Positions 1 to 14,199 are shown, numbered from the stretch's first letter. The stretch: DNA of 64,000 bases from Monarcha castaneiventris obscurior (GCA_026261815.1 JAMPIT010000539.1:4294501-4358500), one strand, 5' to 3'. Notes: generated by a model from the letters alone, not told the origin. Numbers and translations are program-made.

Positions 1-2015
1 ACAAAATGTAATATGGAACAAGAATATAGTGCTTTCAAGAGCTCCTGTTCTCCCCCTTAAGCACTTGATTATATCCACATCTTCAACAGTACTAGACCCT
101 ACCCTTTGATAAATAATTCCTCAGCTTCTCTGCTTTAGACTCTTAAAAAAATAATCTATACCTGGTATGCTGTAAACAGAGGACTTGTCTACCTGACCCA
201 GGAGTGCAGGACAGCTTGCATATGTTTTGAAAACACTTCTGTGAAAAATACTTCATCCCTGAGAAGTCCATAAATATAATGGCCTGCCCTAGCATGGCAT
301 AAAAACAAAAAAACAAACCCTAACAAACAAACAAAACCCAGAACACAAAAGCTCAGAACAATATCCAGTGGAAACACTGCTCAAAAAGCCACAGGCTCTG
401 TTGTCACTAACTTGCAAACAGTCCTAACACAGAAGGATACCGTTGTTTAGTCAACCAAATTTGTCTTTGAAATTGAAACCAAGTTTCTGTACTTCACCTG
501 AAGATACTCAATTTAAGACACCCAGTAATTCACCAAATGCAGTTAACAAACACACATTCCTATAAAAAGCCCCATAAGGAAACAGAAAAGCTTGACTGAT
601 CCTCCTCTCCCTACAATAAAGAGATCTGTTAGGTACAGACAGAAAAACACTATTGAGAATTGAAATCCTAAGCAGTGGGATGTGACTTGGAGTAAGAGGG
701 GGTTAAATTTTGTTTAAAATGTCAATACATAGTGGTACATCAATATGTTCACACGGTTTAAGTAAAAGCAGCTCACAGGACAGAATTTTACTCTGTCTAA
801 ACCCAAGACACTTGTTGAGAATGGCTGCACTGACAGAGGTCACCTAGTCCAAACCACCTCCAAGTGACTCAGGTGCCTAGGAAAGAGCATTAAGGTGAAG
901 TAGATGATAATTTTCATCATGATTTTGAAGCTCAAGGGCTTCCCACAACTGAAGCAGTATCTGCAATTTGCCCCTACTCCTGCCTGCTCAGCTGGACAGT
1001 ATTAGCAGTTGAATTTGTAACACTAACAAATACCATATCTGCCTCCTAAATAGGAAATATTCTTGGCAAGGCTTCCACTTTCCAACCAAAATCCAGCCTA
1101 TGCTCCAGTCTGTCCATTTTCCATCACCTAACTGAATTCCAAATGTGAAGCAGGCCTTCAGCTCCAACTTCCTGACTCTCCTACTGCCTCTGGTTTAAGT
1201 ATTTCAAATCAGGGTGTCACATCTTCAAAAGTAAGATATTTTTAAGTCTTGTTGTCATATCCATTATTTTCCAAACTGACTCTATTTGTCCAAATCTGAC
1301 AAATTGCTGAAGAGGCAACTTTGCTGTGCATGGGCCAGCACTAACGCATCCTTCTTCCTTCCATCTCCATCCACACTGAAGATTCCTGTTTCCCATTCTA
1401 ATAATGGGAAGCAATTCCATAGTTAATGCTGGTGAACCAGCTCACCTGACTTTTCAGACTCTATTCCAGGTAAGGGCAGGGCAGAAGGTGTGGTAAGAGT
1501 GACTGTGACCTGCCACACACAGACCAAAGCAGGCAGTCATGACATGGACATGCTTTGCTACGACACATACTAGAGAATTCTGCAAGGATAATAATAACCT
1601 GGATAGAAACACAGCATGTGCTTGGCTCAGTTCAACCATTCTGTACATACTGGTGGATGTCTTTATTCATGGAATCAGCACATGCTCTCATGTCAGCTGT
1701 AGAGCTGTAGGCACTGCCTGATGTCCTGTGATGGAGTCATCTTGGGTGACAGGAGACAGCAAGAGTTTCATTCTGGTTGCTGTTATATTTCATAATGGAG
1801 TTGATTACCTGGTAAGTGAAATCCACCGACCTTTATACAGCTTTTTCTCCTCCTACAAAGGAACATGACTCTTCCAAAAGCTTTTTACTAAGCTTTCCAA
1901 GAGGTTCCTTTAACTGTTGCAGAGTTGGGCACAGGAACCATCCCAGACAGGGCTGTTTCCTCTACTGAGCTGTAGCATTTTACATAACTACACCTACCTT
2001 TTAGTGCTCCTGAAG
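1..2015 (-). other. FOXO4 3' UTR and downstream flank
   Basis: No coding exon was recognised on either strand. On the minus strand this lies directly downstream of the FOXO4 stop codon, so at least its right part should be 3' untranslated sequence. A reverse-strand AATAAA lies near 1660, and a splice-donor-like site lies 18 bases past the stop. The extent of the transcript cannot be fixed by eye. Confidence 0.5.
1991..2000 (-). other. possible 3'-UTR splice donor of FOXO4
   Basis: Reading the minus strand, AAG|GTAGGTG occurs 18 bases after the FOXO4 stop codon, close to the donor consensus. FOXO family genes commonly have a last intron just after the coding part of exon 2, which fits. The matching acceptor was not identified. 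Confidence 0.4.
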
Positions 2016-5000
2016 TTAACTTGGTACCCAGGTATGGTTGGAGGCCTGTGAGGTGCTGGGATAGCTGGGAGTAGGCAGAATAGGTTCAAAATTAAAGTCC
2101 AGTCCTCCATCCATGAGTTCACTGTTGATTATGTAATCCATATCACATTCAAGGTTCTCCATGTACATGTCAATGTCCAGGTCATTGGGCAGCCTGTCCT
2201 GGTTCAATCCCAAGGGAGCAGGGCTAGCAGATGAAAGGAGCACTGGACTGCCCAGCTGGACTGACTGGGCAGTTGTTGCAGAAACTGGAGCCTTCAAACT
2301 GGTGATGCTGGCAGTGTTTTGAGGAGATGTCACTATAGGAAGCGTTGATGGCAAAACACTGGCACCGACTGGTTCTGCCTGCTGCTCTGCAGGCTTTCCT
2401 CGTGGGTTGCCTGAGCTCATCTTACTCTGGGCAGCTTGTCCACCCAGAAGCAGAAGAGTTCGGCTGCTCATCCTGTTACCAGTCTGTGGGAGAACTGGAT
2501 CCACCTGAGTCATCATAACATCCCTTGGAGGTGGAGAGCCTGGTGTCAGAAGAGCTTCCAAGGTCTGAGGGGCAGAGAAATGGCTGACAGAACTTTGCAG
2601 TGAAATATCAACAGGGTTAAACAGGGAGTTGCCAAAAGTCTGACCAGCTGCATTTGGGCTCTGCAAGGAAAAGCTGGAATCTCTCTGGATCTGACCACTT
2701 GAGGCAGATTGCTGGGTAGATAGCACAGATGAGCTGGGAGACATCAAATTTAACCCATCGATGAGTTCAAGCTCCTCAGTCACAGTTGGTGGAACATTGC
2801 TGGATGCACTGGAGTACACGAGAGAAGGAAGCAGCTCTTCATCATGGAGGTCATCCTGCTCTGTCAGGATAGGAGAAAGCCTGGCACTAATGGTGCTTGC
2901 ATTGGAACTGGTTCGAGGCCGGAAGGTGTTCCACACATCAGAGTCCTCATTGCTTCTTGAGGACGGGCTCCCAGGCCACTTAGGAAATTGGGAGCCAGGA
3001 CTGTCAGCAGAGGATTCTGGTGCAGACTGGAGAGGAGGCTTCTTCCTGGATGCTTTACCTCTGACTTTTGCAAGTTTGCTGCTGTTGTCCATGGAGGCAG
3101 CTCTTCTCCTTGGTGCTTTTCCACTTTTGCCACCCTCAGGATTGAGCATCCACCAAGAGCTCTTCCCTGTGGCTTCATTATGGACTTTAATAAACTTGCT
3201 GTGCAGGGACAGGTTATGTCGAATAGAGTTCTGAAAAAAAAAAAAAGAAATAAAACCCACAAAATGTGAGGACCTGACAGTTGACACACCTCCCACCTAA
3301 AAACCTCACAAGCTTAAATGTATTCAGACAGTATCCAGAGAAGAAAGTTATAACAAAAACCTGCTATTTCTGTCTGAACATGCTTTGCAGCACTAGCAAG
3401 CAGTGCCATGTTTCACTGCAATATCAAGGGTGAAACTACCATGACAACTAGCAGCTTTCAGCTAGCAAAACACTAGCACAAAAGAACTTTAAAGACCATG
3501 CAAAATCTGCAAAAAATTAGGCATATCTCAGAGCAAGTAAGCAAGTTCTCAAATACAACCTGCAATTTCAACATGACCCTATCTGAATTTGAGCTATTGC
3601 TGTTTCCACCCTTTGGTTACCCTTGTTATATATAGGCATTAGCCTGGCTAAATTTTTTAATGTTTATATGGCCAGTTTTCAGTTAGATTCAGGCAGAACA
3701 TAACAATGAATCCAACAGACTGGGTGAAGAGAAATGGCAGAACACTTCTATTCAGTACACCCATTAACATCTCCACCCCAAAACCGGTGAAATGAGAGCA
3801 GAACTCTGAGGAACAAGAGTCCTAGAATCCTGGAGACTGCCAGGCTCCCTCTGCAAGGAGGCTGTATGCTTTCCTTGGTGCATGTTCCTGACAGGGTAAG
3901 ATGTTCAGTGGATACTGCACTCCCACACAGTACATGCCAGTTTTAGCCTCTCCCATCTTTCTGCTGGGTCAGACACGTTCCTTGCCCCTCCCAGCTCCCT
4001 CCTTTTGGTTTAGCTTTGCTGAAAACTGCAGGTTAACATGTCTGTACACCATCATCAAAGTCAGTTTTCATCCTGCAACTGATAAACTCCCCAGTATTTT
4101 AGAATCAGGAAGCAACCATCTCATTGTTTGAACAGAGCCTCCACAAACTCCCCTTGAGGCCTAAGCATTTATTTGATATCTGCACTTAATTTGTTCAGAT
4201 GGTCAAATTACAGATCATTAAAAGGTGCTGCACTGGAAGCACAACAGTGGTCCAAGAGCAATGCCTTTTTCATATAAACTAGAAGTTGTTATATAACAAC
4301 CTTCAGCTTTCATGCATACTCTCTTAATTCTGAACAAATTAACTGTGCTTTTATCATCTTTTTCCACCAACTCTCAACACAGTTCTTTCCTGCCTGCTGC
4401 TTTCCCTCTCCCCACCCTTTTCCTCTCGGAAAAGTCCTCATCATGCTAATTTTGGCCACCTCACCAAAAGTACTATCCTAGATAAAAGCAAACATAGATA
4501 AACAATACAGGCAAAGTGGAAAGTTTTCATGGACAGAGAAGGAGATGTGAGAATCATCCTGGCTTAGCTTTTGTTTTAACCTTTGGCTGCTGAGGATTTG
4601 GAGAAGACTGGCTGCTTGCTGCAACTGGTATCAAAGAATACACATGTTCTTAATTGGAGAGTGACTGCAGCCAGAGCCTGATGGAACATGTGTCAGTCAA
4701 TGCTCTTACATAGTTTTATTATCTGAGCTGTTCACAGTAATAGTTGTACAATACTCCTGCCTGGCATCTTCCCTAAACAAAGCTCTCCTTTCCTTCAAGT
4801 GTTGAAACAAGTAATTCAGACTGGTGCACTGTCTCCTGCAAGGCTGCTGCTTTCATTTCCAAATAATTCCACCCCTTTTCCCAAGTAAATGTGCATAACT
4901 TTGAATGCACACTGCTGCAGCAATAAGAACCATTAGGTTGTCACTAATTCTTTATTTATTCTCCTGAAAGTAACCTGTAAACTCATGATGGCATCTTGAG

Positions 5001-8000
5001 TATCATAAGAGACAATCTGAGTAACTAAGCTTTGGCTGAAAAGCATCGTGAAGTAAGACATCTTGGAATAAAACTGGGATTCACATGAGCACAGTGAAGC
5101 CTGGTACCTTTCATGAAACAGTCTCAAAGTGATTTTACATGTTACTGCTGAACTGACATAATGGCTAAACTGTAGAAACTGATAATTGCTGTACCACTCC
5201 TTCCTTCCTCATCTTCAAACTCTCATCCTTCCGTAACATAAGCATCTGTGACCCTATAAGCCAGTTCAGAGAGCAAACCAAACTGAAAAACAGCCTTATC
5301 CTTCCTTGAAAACTACTTTTCCTGCCTCTTTTATCTCTGCTTTTTGAACTACCTCACTGTGGGGGTCAAGCACTGAAAACTAAAGAATAGAACAGAATGT
5401 GTAGTTGGAGGCAGAGGGAAAAAAAGGGAATATTTCTTTCAACAGGGTTAACTGTTATCTAAACTGCAATGCCTAAGTTATCACTTTTGCACCTCTCCTG
5501 CAGACTGTGGGAGGCAGCTCAGCACTGCACCGCAGCGCCCCAAGCCCTAACTCACCTGCAGGACCGAGCTTGCCTGCAAAGCTGCAGGCTTGAGCCCAAA
5601 GTGTCTCAAACTCCAACTGAATCCATGCACCCACCAGCATGGGTGCCTTGGGACAGCACCAGAATGCACCTGCTAGAGTGATTCAATACACTTAACACAC
5701 GGAGGGCACCCTCAAATCTCACTGAGAAAGCCAGGGACAGATGAATTATGCTAAAATAATCACAGAACTGCAAGTCAGACCTGACAGAAAAGGAAATGAC
5801 AGAGTTCAGTCACCCGGGCAACCCTGACATATTTCCTTTCTCTATGTTAAGCAACCCACACCAGAAACATACAGATGACATTAACTTTTTAGATGCTCAA
5901 CTTCAGCAGTGTGGGAGGCTCCCAGTTGGTCTAAGCATCTGCAAAACACACAAGATCTTGATTTAGAGCCTGACACAAAGATCTGCAACTCTTTGATCAT
6001 AAAGAAGCATGACCTGAAGGAAGAGGTGCAGGCAGGAATCCTTCAAATCCTTAGGAACATCTTCAACCACTAGTTAGGGGAGGTTATTGCTATTTATTTA
6101 GGTATCTTATAGTGGTACTTATGGCTGCATGTTAAGCATTGCCAGAAAAAAAATGCCAGCCTGTGTCTTTAAATTCATCACAAATCAAAGATGATTCCTG
6201 CAAACCACATTCAGACAAAACCAGTCTGAAATTAAGGACAGATAGGATGCAAAAAAATCAAGTTTAGCTAGAGACATTTATTGTACACTGAAGGGTGGAC
6301 CATTCCCTAGGTCACAACCACTGTGTGTTCAAACTAGGATATATGGACTAGCCACAGAAGTGTGGCTAGCAGCTTATGCAAACTATTCTCTAAATCTTAG
6401 TTACCAGAACATTAAGTCTTCTTCTTTGATAAAATCTCCTAGCCACAGTTAAAGGCCAGCAACACTTCTCACCATCCAACCAGGCTTGTCCCTCCACCAA
6501 CATTAGTGCTGCTGTGGATCCTGCCCAGCACCAAACAGCGCCTTGGTCTCACATCAGGGAATCAGCCACAGGAGCTGGCAGCACAACCAAGCCATTCTCC
6601 TGCCCTGTCAGCCTTCTGGGCAACTGCCACAGATACCATGGGAAATGCTCAGGAGAAGTGAATACAGAAGACTGAACCTTTCCAGGGGCCTATACAGCTT
6701 TGTAGGTTACCTACCATAAAACTGAAGTTTAGAGGAGCAGAAGGAGGCTCTTGTGTCCTGCCCAGCAGAGCTCATCTATGCAGCAGTGGTGCATGGCCTG
6801 CCCTAGCAGAGCACTCAGGGCCAAGCACAAGTTATGCTCAGAAAGACAAGACACAGCAGCTATCCTTCCAGGAGACACAGTGGCTTCTTTCCTTTCCTGG
6901 CCATTCTCCCAGGAAACATCAAGTTTAAACTACAAACCACAGAGGCATCAGATTTCTTAACAAAAAGTCTCTCTGAAGGATGAGTGACAGAAAAAAAAAA
7001 AAAAAAGAAGAAAATATATGCAATCACTGCAGCTGCCTGTAATACACTCTCACTGCCTTGGAGGCATACAAAGAACTTGGTCTCATCCCAGTGCAGGGCC
7101 ATGTTCCACGTGTTCCACTGCCAGGCCTATAATTGTGCCGAATTATCATTTGCCATGGCATTCTTGGGAGGCTGCAAGGGGAGAGAACACTCCGCCTGCT
7201 GTATTTGTCAGTGCCTGTCTCAGCCACTTGGCTCCAAAGGCTTCAGGAAAAAGTCTTCCTTGTAGAGATTTTGCACCGGCAAGTAAACAACTGCTCCAGA
7301 GCCAGGGAGTTGAAACACTTCCCCAGCAATCCCCTTCCAGAAGGCACACACGAGCACAGACGTCAAGCTCAGCAGACGGGGATCTCTATCTTAGGAAGAA
7401 CATTTTCCTTTCTGTAATCTTTCAGTGGGAGGCCAGAAGAAGAAGATCACAGCTCTCTAAAAAGCAAAGACTGAGGCGGTTTACAAGACAGGCAGGCATA
7501 CACAACAAAAGCTGTTCAGGATTAGATAGAGCAGAAGAAACTTGTTGGAACAAGTAATACCAGCAGCCCAGGAACAGCCTTCTCTGAGGACTGCCTGGAA
7601 AATTGAGCTGTGCTGCAAGGAATAATCATTCAGCAAAGCAGCTTTCCAGAAAAAAAACTGGCAGGGAACAGGGAAGAGTAGCAGCAAAATCTTCAAGCAA
7701 TCTGACTGGCATTGCATGAAGCAGATGAATTTTCACCAAAAGACGAGCCTTTCCTGACTTTTGAGGGGAACAACCACACTCAACAAGGCTTCAAATGAAA
7801 AAAAAAAAATTCTCATACTTCTCCAGGTCATTACAACAAGAAGGGCCTATTAGTGTCACTTTAAGGAGGGCTAAGCATATGTTGCTACAACATGATGGTG
7901 GGCCCTCTTCAGAGCTGAGTACTCTGATATCAGTTTTCTTCCACCTAAAATACAGGACAGCTGGTGACCCCACATTTGCACTACTGTCCTACTTCTATGC

Positions 8001-11000
8001 ACTGCCACCAGCCTCATTTTCCACACCCAGCACTCTGCCATTCTCCCATCCACAACACCTTGCCATGCCCAGCTGCCTTCCTCCTTCCTCACCTAGGCCA
8101 CACTATATGCTGTGGCCAGACCATTTAAGGACTAATGGGATTAAAAGGTAAAATACTCTGTTAAGAGAAAGATGATGGACAACATCCACCTGTGTTTGGC
8201 AGGTTTCCATGCTGGACTCCTCAGTACAGCATCTGAACAACCCTCATTCAGCTTCTGTTCATTATTTTCCCCCTGCTTTAAGGAAACCCAGTTAGGCTAT
8301 CAGCAGCTGGGACAGAGAACATCTCCCTGCAGCCAGGACTAAGCACATCACTAATACTACATGAATGCATTTGGGCCACATGAGGTAATGGCAAGAGTCC
8401 AGCAGTTTCTACCCACCCTCAGCTACACTGGATTCAAACAGCCTGACCCTCCCTCCCTTTTGCAAGGCAGCAACTTTCAAGAAACCAAAATAAACCAAAA
8501 CTAGCAGAGAGCAGCACCTACAACACCAATAAAGAATAAGTGGACTTAAATGAAGTACCAGTGATGACAGCAGTGACATCACTATTCCAGTTTGGTTTAG
8601 AACACATACTTCTTCATTTTTAGTGTAAGAAGATTTAATGGGGAATCATATCCTTTCAGGCATGTGAACTTAGGAATAAACACTACAGGCTTTCTCAACA
8701 CAGTCACAGAAAGCAGCCTTTCTTCCCAGACTGAGGTCAATGGCTCTGCACAGCAGAGACACCCCCCGACTCCACACTGTGCCTCACCTGTGCACAAACC
8801 TGCACCCAGCTGAAGGTTGGACAGAATTACACTTTGCTCAGAGCCAAGATGCTGAGCTGAAGTTTTATGTTTCCTTTTGGTTTATGGCATCCATTCAGTT
8901 TTGCCTCATTGAAGAAAGACAGGGAAATATTCTGAATGTCTTTTCAAACCACTGCAGCCCTTCAGTACCTACAGGGGGCCTACAAGGAATCAGGAGAGGA
9001 ACTGTTTACAAGGGCACAGAGTGATAGGACAAGGGGCTTCAAACTGAGAGTAGATTTAGACTGGGTGTTAAGAAATTCTACCCTGTGAGGGTGGTGAGGC
9101 CCTGGCACAGGTTGCCCAGAGAAGCTGTGGCTGCCCCATCCCTGGAAGTGTTCAAGGCCAGGTTGGATGTGGCTTGAAGCAAACCTGGTCTATTACAAGG
9201 CATCCCTGCCCACAGCAGGGAGGTAGAATGAGATGATCTTTAAGGTCTCTTCCAACCCAAACCATTCTGTAATCCTGCATCTTGAAATTATCATTACCAA
9301 AAGTCAAAGTAAACCCAGCACTGCCACCAAATGTTCCCATCCAGGTAAAGGGTTTCTTAGTGAAATGAAAGAAAGTTCTCCTGATAGTGATTTGGCCCCT
9401 TACCTGTTCAAGTTAAGAAGCTAAGGTTTTGACAAATCTGAGCAAAAATAAAACCCTTAAAGGATACAGGGACACTCCAGCAGCTACAAAGAAACAGATA
9501 ATGTGCCTATTTTAGGAACTTATCATTGCTTATTTGCAGATCTGACTACAGAAAAACCCCAAAAAGTTGTCTGACTGGTAGTCACCACACCAATAAACAA
9601 TAAATTTTTCAACTTTACCAAAATGAGTGTTCACATAATTTTCTATCCACTGAACTGGAATTTATTTGCAAGGCATAAAGACAGCCTGGTAGAATCTACC
9701 AGCTGCAGCACAGCAGAAATAGCCCAGAGGAGGGACTATTCTCTTTCACGGAGGAGCTTCAGAGGGCCACAGGATGAGCAGCTGCTCCAACCTGAGGGAG
9801 CTCTGCACGTTCTCTGCCAGGAGATCAGATACCCACAGCTCTGGGAGAGGCTGGGGACCTTCAGAGCCAGCACTAAAGCACTGAAAGCCATTGAAGTGAC
9901 TCTATGACTGAGCCCTCAGCCAGGTCTCCTGATCCATCCGGTCAACAGTTAATATCAGCTACATGCAATATGCACATAACACAAGGCTGGAATGGAAGGC
10001 TTTTTGGGAAAATGCTGCCCAGTCTAACAAAGATTAAGAACTAGACAAGTCTCCAGATGGATGACACCTCCTGTTTTAGACAAATGGAATGCTTGGTAAT
10101 TTTTAATTTGCAATACAGCTCCTTGAGCTGTTGCACATATACACAGACATATATATATGTATGAGGGTACATATGTTGTGTATGTGTATATCCATGCACA
10201 CATTTGAAGTGAACGGGGAGTACCAGAGATGTGACATCAGTTTCCCATAATTAATGCAATAGAGCAGAATCCTTTGTTCTTTATGTTGTATACATAGAAG
10301 ACAACCAATTTTTGTTCCAGTGACATAGTTTTGGAGGGTGAAAAGGACAGCTTTAAAGTTTATTCTGCTCCTACAAAGAAAATGACAAGGAGAATACACA
10401 GTTTGTTTCACTAGGAGAGATGAGTCCTTCATATCGTTCCTCACTGTGCCAAATTTGCCCACACTCATGGATGTAACAACCAGTGCAAACTGCTTCTGCA
10501 GGGTTTATGCACTTCTCTACTCAAAACCCTCAACACCTTCCCTTAACACAAGTAATTCCACACCAAAAGGAATTATCCTCTTATCCACAGATATCCACAG
10601 ACTGTCTTGCAGAGCACCAAGGGATGGATTATGAAGAAGCCCCACAAAACCCCTGCAGGGACACTTCTGCCTTGCAGGCTGGTTAATTCTTAACTTCAGC
10701 TGAATTCCTGCAGGGAAAGGAGAGACTGCACACACAGCAAATCTGTCCTTTACAAGGTGCTTGAAGCACTTCAAGAACAGCAATCACCATCTTCCTCGAA
10801 AACACAGCTTCTTCCGGAATTCATGGAGGTTACACCCTGCAGTCTGTAACAGCTGCACTTCCCCCAATTGTACAGTGGAGTAGGACAGCTCTGAATTAAT
10901 TATGAAACAACAATGAGTTTATGGGGTTTTTATTAACTAAAGTAGATTAAGAGTTTTTAAAGACATATTGCTTTTAATTACTTATTCAAAATTCTCAATT

Positions 11001-13936
11001 AAACTGCACTACATACAAATAGAATGTATTATTAGTTTGGCTCTGTCTAAACGAAACACAAATGCCAGAACTCTATAGAGTTGTACCACCATCTTAACAG
11101 GCATCAAAATGCTACAACTACCTTTAACAGCAGCTTCACATTTATTTCCTTTATCCAGAATAATTCACCTCAAAATTGAGAAGTCACTGAAGCTAACAGA
11201 ACTCAAGAAGTTTTTTCTTTTATTTTCTAGAATTAAAAAAACCCCAAAATATGCAAGCAGAGCTTCATAGCTCTAAAAATAACAAGGAAGAATAAAACAA
11301 AAAAACCAGACAGGTCCACTCCTCAAGTGAAGACACGTCTTTTGTTTATCCACCTTGTCTTAAATATGCACCTATTAATTTTACTCTAAGTCCACAAAAG
11401 TCAACTTGAATTGACTTGACTGACTCCACATCTGTAAAACTATAAATGTCTGACCTCCCTTCACCTAAGGCATCTGAAGGCAAACAGACTAAGCTCAGTA
11501 AAACAAACAAAACCTCTTGCAAACCTGTGTAACTGTGTTTACAGAAAAAGACTAGAAGTAAGTTCTATGGTCACACATCCTGCCAAGCTCTGCCAACAGG
11601 ATTTTGAGAGTGAGCAGGAAAGAAAACATACTGTATTTCTATCACGGTTTTCTGTTTGCTGGTTAAAGCAAGAGCTTTAAACTGCCCTAATCATAAGACA
11701 GGCTGATTCCCACCACAGTTGCTCTGCCCGCCCTCATCTTTCTTGGCAAGAAGTTTCTTTTTCTTCTCCTTCTAAAGCCAGAATTAGTCTGTTCCCAGGC
11801 TGAAAAAACAGAAACAAACTTCACACTAGAAAGTCAATCACAGAAAAGCTATGACAGCATCTGAGCAGGAATCTCACTCTTGTGTGTGCACAAATTCTCA
11901 CAGTGAACTTCTGGAATTTAAATCTACCTGCACATGTCCCAAAAGTCACACAAGATTAAAACACAGAGCAAAACCAAAGACTGATGGTCCCATTACACGT
12001 GAATGGACGTAACAAAAGAACAGCCACACTGAATCAAGCCAGAAGTGTACTTATTCCAGCATCCAGTCCAGCAGGACACTTTACTATATTCCACCTTCAC
12101 CATGGTATCAGGGGAGCATTTCAGAAGCCACAATGAACTTTAATCTCAAACACTACTACCAGATACACAGACATACTCCTGACAAGAAAATGCACCAGTT
12201 CTGTCAAATTAACATGATTGCATGCAGGAGCAGTAGGACCAGGAAGGTAGCCCTAGCCTGAGGAAACAAGAACTATCTTCCAGTAAGAACACCAAAACCC
12301 AAGCACTGTCCCAAATCAGAACTTAATGAGCAGGATTCAACCTACACACAGGAGTAACAGAAAATAATCCGTATTACTTAAACTAGATGCACTCTCTAGG
12401 AACTGTCAGTGAGTAATAAATGGTCAAGGTGAAAAGCTTTGTATTGACGTGTGCCAGCCTAAGCTGTGACAGCTGCATCCCTCTCACCATGTCTCTACCC
12501 TCTCGAGCAAACGTTTGCACTCACACCACCACGTGGTGTGCCACTTCAGAGAGCTGAGCCAGCTGAAAGCCAACCTAACAGAAACAGACGTTTATTTATT
12601 TATTTGTCTGAAATTAACTCTCTGTCCTCACCTACTGCTCAGTGAGACAAGCAGGGGAACACGTGGCTGGAGTCACAGAAGCCCCAAACCCTGCTGGCTG
12701 AACCTCCCGCAGAACCGCAGCGTGGATGAGCTGCTAATAAATACTGCAAACAAGAGTGTAATTCCAGTCTGTAGTGAGAGCAACAGATCACACTCCTTAG
12801 AGTCCAGTCTCCATGGCATCCACCCCGATGCACTAGGACAGGCTGAGGGGCTATTTTGCAAGCCAGCTCTCACGTTTCCCTTTCTCTTTGTTGGAGTTCT
12901 TTAGACTAAAGATAAGGGAACACGAGGTCGCCACATGCAGAGGACTGAAACAGTCTTGAGCTCTTTTAACAGAGCTCTGCACACACCTCTTTCCAGAGCG
13001 AGAGGAGAAGCCACGGCTGAGCCTTTAGTGCAGAATACTGCTTTTCCAAACTCCAGCAGAGTACCCCCAGCACGGTCCTGGGACACAGCACCCTTTTCCA
13101 AGGGACCCTTTAGAAAGCCAAGCACGCCTGCTATGACACAGTTATTTATACTGAGCCCTAGCAGAGTCACGTGACAAAGAACTGCGGCCTCGAGATTAAA
13201 ACCCTTCAACCGAGGCTTTACCCTGCACGGAAACTCGGACACAGCCTCTTAAACGACTCTCCCTTCTCTCCTGGAAAAGTTTCTAAACGCAAAGAGCAGC
13301 CTCGTAGGGCCATACCATAACCACCCCCAGCAGCTGCTCCAGCTGCACGCAGCCGAAGCCGGGGCTGGCTCTGAGAAGACTCAGGAGCTTTCAGCAGAGC
13401 TAAAGCCCAGGCTCCGCAGCGTGGGCACCACGCGCTGGCACCGACGCCGTGCCTGCAGACGAGCAGCAGCAACAGGTGAGGACGGAGCGGGCCCGGCCCG
13501 GCCCCGGCACACAAGGCCCGGCCGTCCCGTCCCGCCCCGGCCCGCCACGCACCTTCCAGCCAGCGGAGCTGTTGCTGTCACCCTTGTCCTTGAAGTAGGG
13601 GACGGAGCGCACCATCCACTCGTAGATCTGCGCCAGCGTGAGCCGCTTCTCGGGGGCGCTCTCGATAGCCTGGCTGATGAGCTCGGCGTAGGACTGGTTG
13701 CCCCAGGCATTGCGCCGGGAGCCGCCCTTCCGCGCCGCCGCGCCGCCCGCCCGCGCCCCCTCGGCCCGGCCGGGCCCCGCCGCCGCGCCGCCCGCGCCCT
13801 CCTCCGCCGCGCCAGCCGCGCCGCCCGTCTCCGCCTCGGGCCGCGGCAGCGGCCAGGTGCAGGAGCGCGGGCGGCTCTGCGGCTCAAAGTCAGGGTCGAT
13901 GTCCGGCGACGCCGCGGCCCCACCCGGCTCCGCCAT
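2016..13936 (-). CDS. FOXO4: forkhead box protein O4
   Basis: Two coding exons on the minus strand, 13936-13553 and 3230-2016, join in phase 0 between the codons for GWK and NSIRHN to give 532 aa. FOXO4 is a transcription factor that binds insulin-response/DAF-16 elements; when AKT phosphorylates it, it leaves the nucleus. All three AKT-type sites are visible: RPRSCT (Thr27), RRRAAS (Ser174) and RPRTSS (Ser237). The forkhead domain spans about residues 77-166, with the recognition helix [13 protein letters not shown] at the start of exon 2. The acidic C-terminal activation segment [12 protein letters not shown] is present, and human FOXO4 is 505 aa. The start MAEPGG was chosen because it precedes the conserved [15 protein letters not shown] block; the frame stays open upstream to an ATG at 14062. 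Residues 35-70 are Gly/Ala-rich low complexity, unlike mammals. Linkage to SNX12 and SLC7A3 supports FOXO4 rather than FOXO1 or FOXO3. Confidence 0.95.
8955..9280 (+). mobile_element. CR1 LINE 3'-end fragment
   Basis: Contains the hallmark CR1 3' untranslated phrases: tagtgataggacaagg-like text, CAGGTTGCCCAGAGAAGCTG, CCCTGGAAGTGTTCAAGGCC and the tail GGTCTCTTCCAACCCAAACC followed by ATTCTG. It is 5'-truncated, as is usual for CR1, and lies antisense to FOXO4 in intron 1. Confidence 0.9.
10138..10200. repeat. TA/TG-rich microsatellite
   Basis: Interrupted alternating purine-pyrimidine sequence with (TA)n and TGTG blocks in FOXO4 intron 1. It is a degenerate dinucleotide repeat with no coding content. 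Confidence 0.6.
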
Positions 13937-14056
13937 GGGCGCCGCCTCAGCCCCGCCGAGAGTGCCGGGCCCGCCACCCCTTTGTGCGCCCCGGGCCCGC
14001 CGCCGCGCCGCTCTGTTTACCACGGAGCAGCGCCACTCCCCGCGCCTGCGCGCGCG

Positions 14057-14077
14057 GGGCACGCCGGGAGAGGTAGT
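14057..14077 (-). promoter_or_regulatory. ZNF143/SBS-like motif
   Basis: The reverse strand reads ACTAC CTC TCCCGGCGTGCCC, resembling the ACTACAnnTCCCAGCATGCC element bound by ZNF143 and THAP11. It is the first of three such sites within about 165 bp. Confidence 0.5.
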
Positions 14078-14117
14078 CCCACCGGGCCGCTAGCGAGCAG
14101 CCTGGCACGGCCGGCGG

Positions 14118-14140
14118 ACTACAGAACCCAGCATCCCCCG
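14118..14140 (+). promoter_or_regulatory. ZNF143/SBS-like motif
   Basis: ACTACAGAACCCAGCATCCC closely matches the long ZNF143/THAP11 consensus: the ACTACA half is intact and CCCAGCAT is intact. It sits about 180 bp upstream of the FOXO4 start codon. Confidence 0.6.
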
Positions 14141-14199
14141 CGGTGGAAGGTGGGGCGTGCCCCACAGCGGGTGAGCGTGGCAGGCGGCGCGTTCATGTG

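Larger units (their letters stand above)
3231..13552 (-). other. FOXO4 intron 1
   Basis: A 10.3-kb intron bounded by a GT donor next to 13553 and an AG acceptor at 3231-3232 preceded by a nearly pure T tract. It holds one CR1 fragment (about 8955-9280), an A16 run at 6991-7006 and a TA/TG-rich microsatellite near 10.15 kb. ORFs in it are short, overlap on both strands and show no recognisable protein, so I see no nested gene. Confidence 0.8.

Noticed and set aside
2761..3234. 157-codon plus-strand ORF opposite FOXO4 exon 2
   Set aside because: Antisense shadow of the FOXO4 frame, with a serine-rich composition produced by the reverse strand and no family features.
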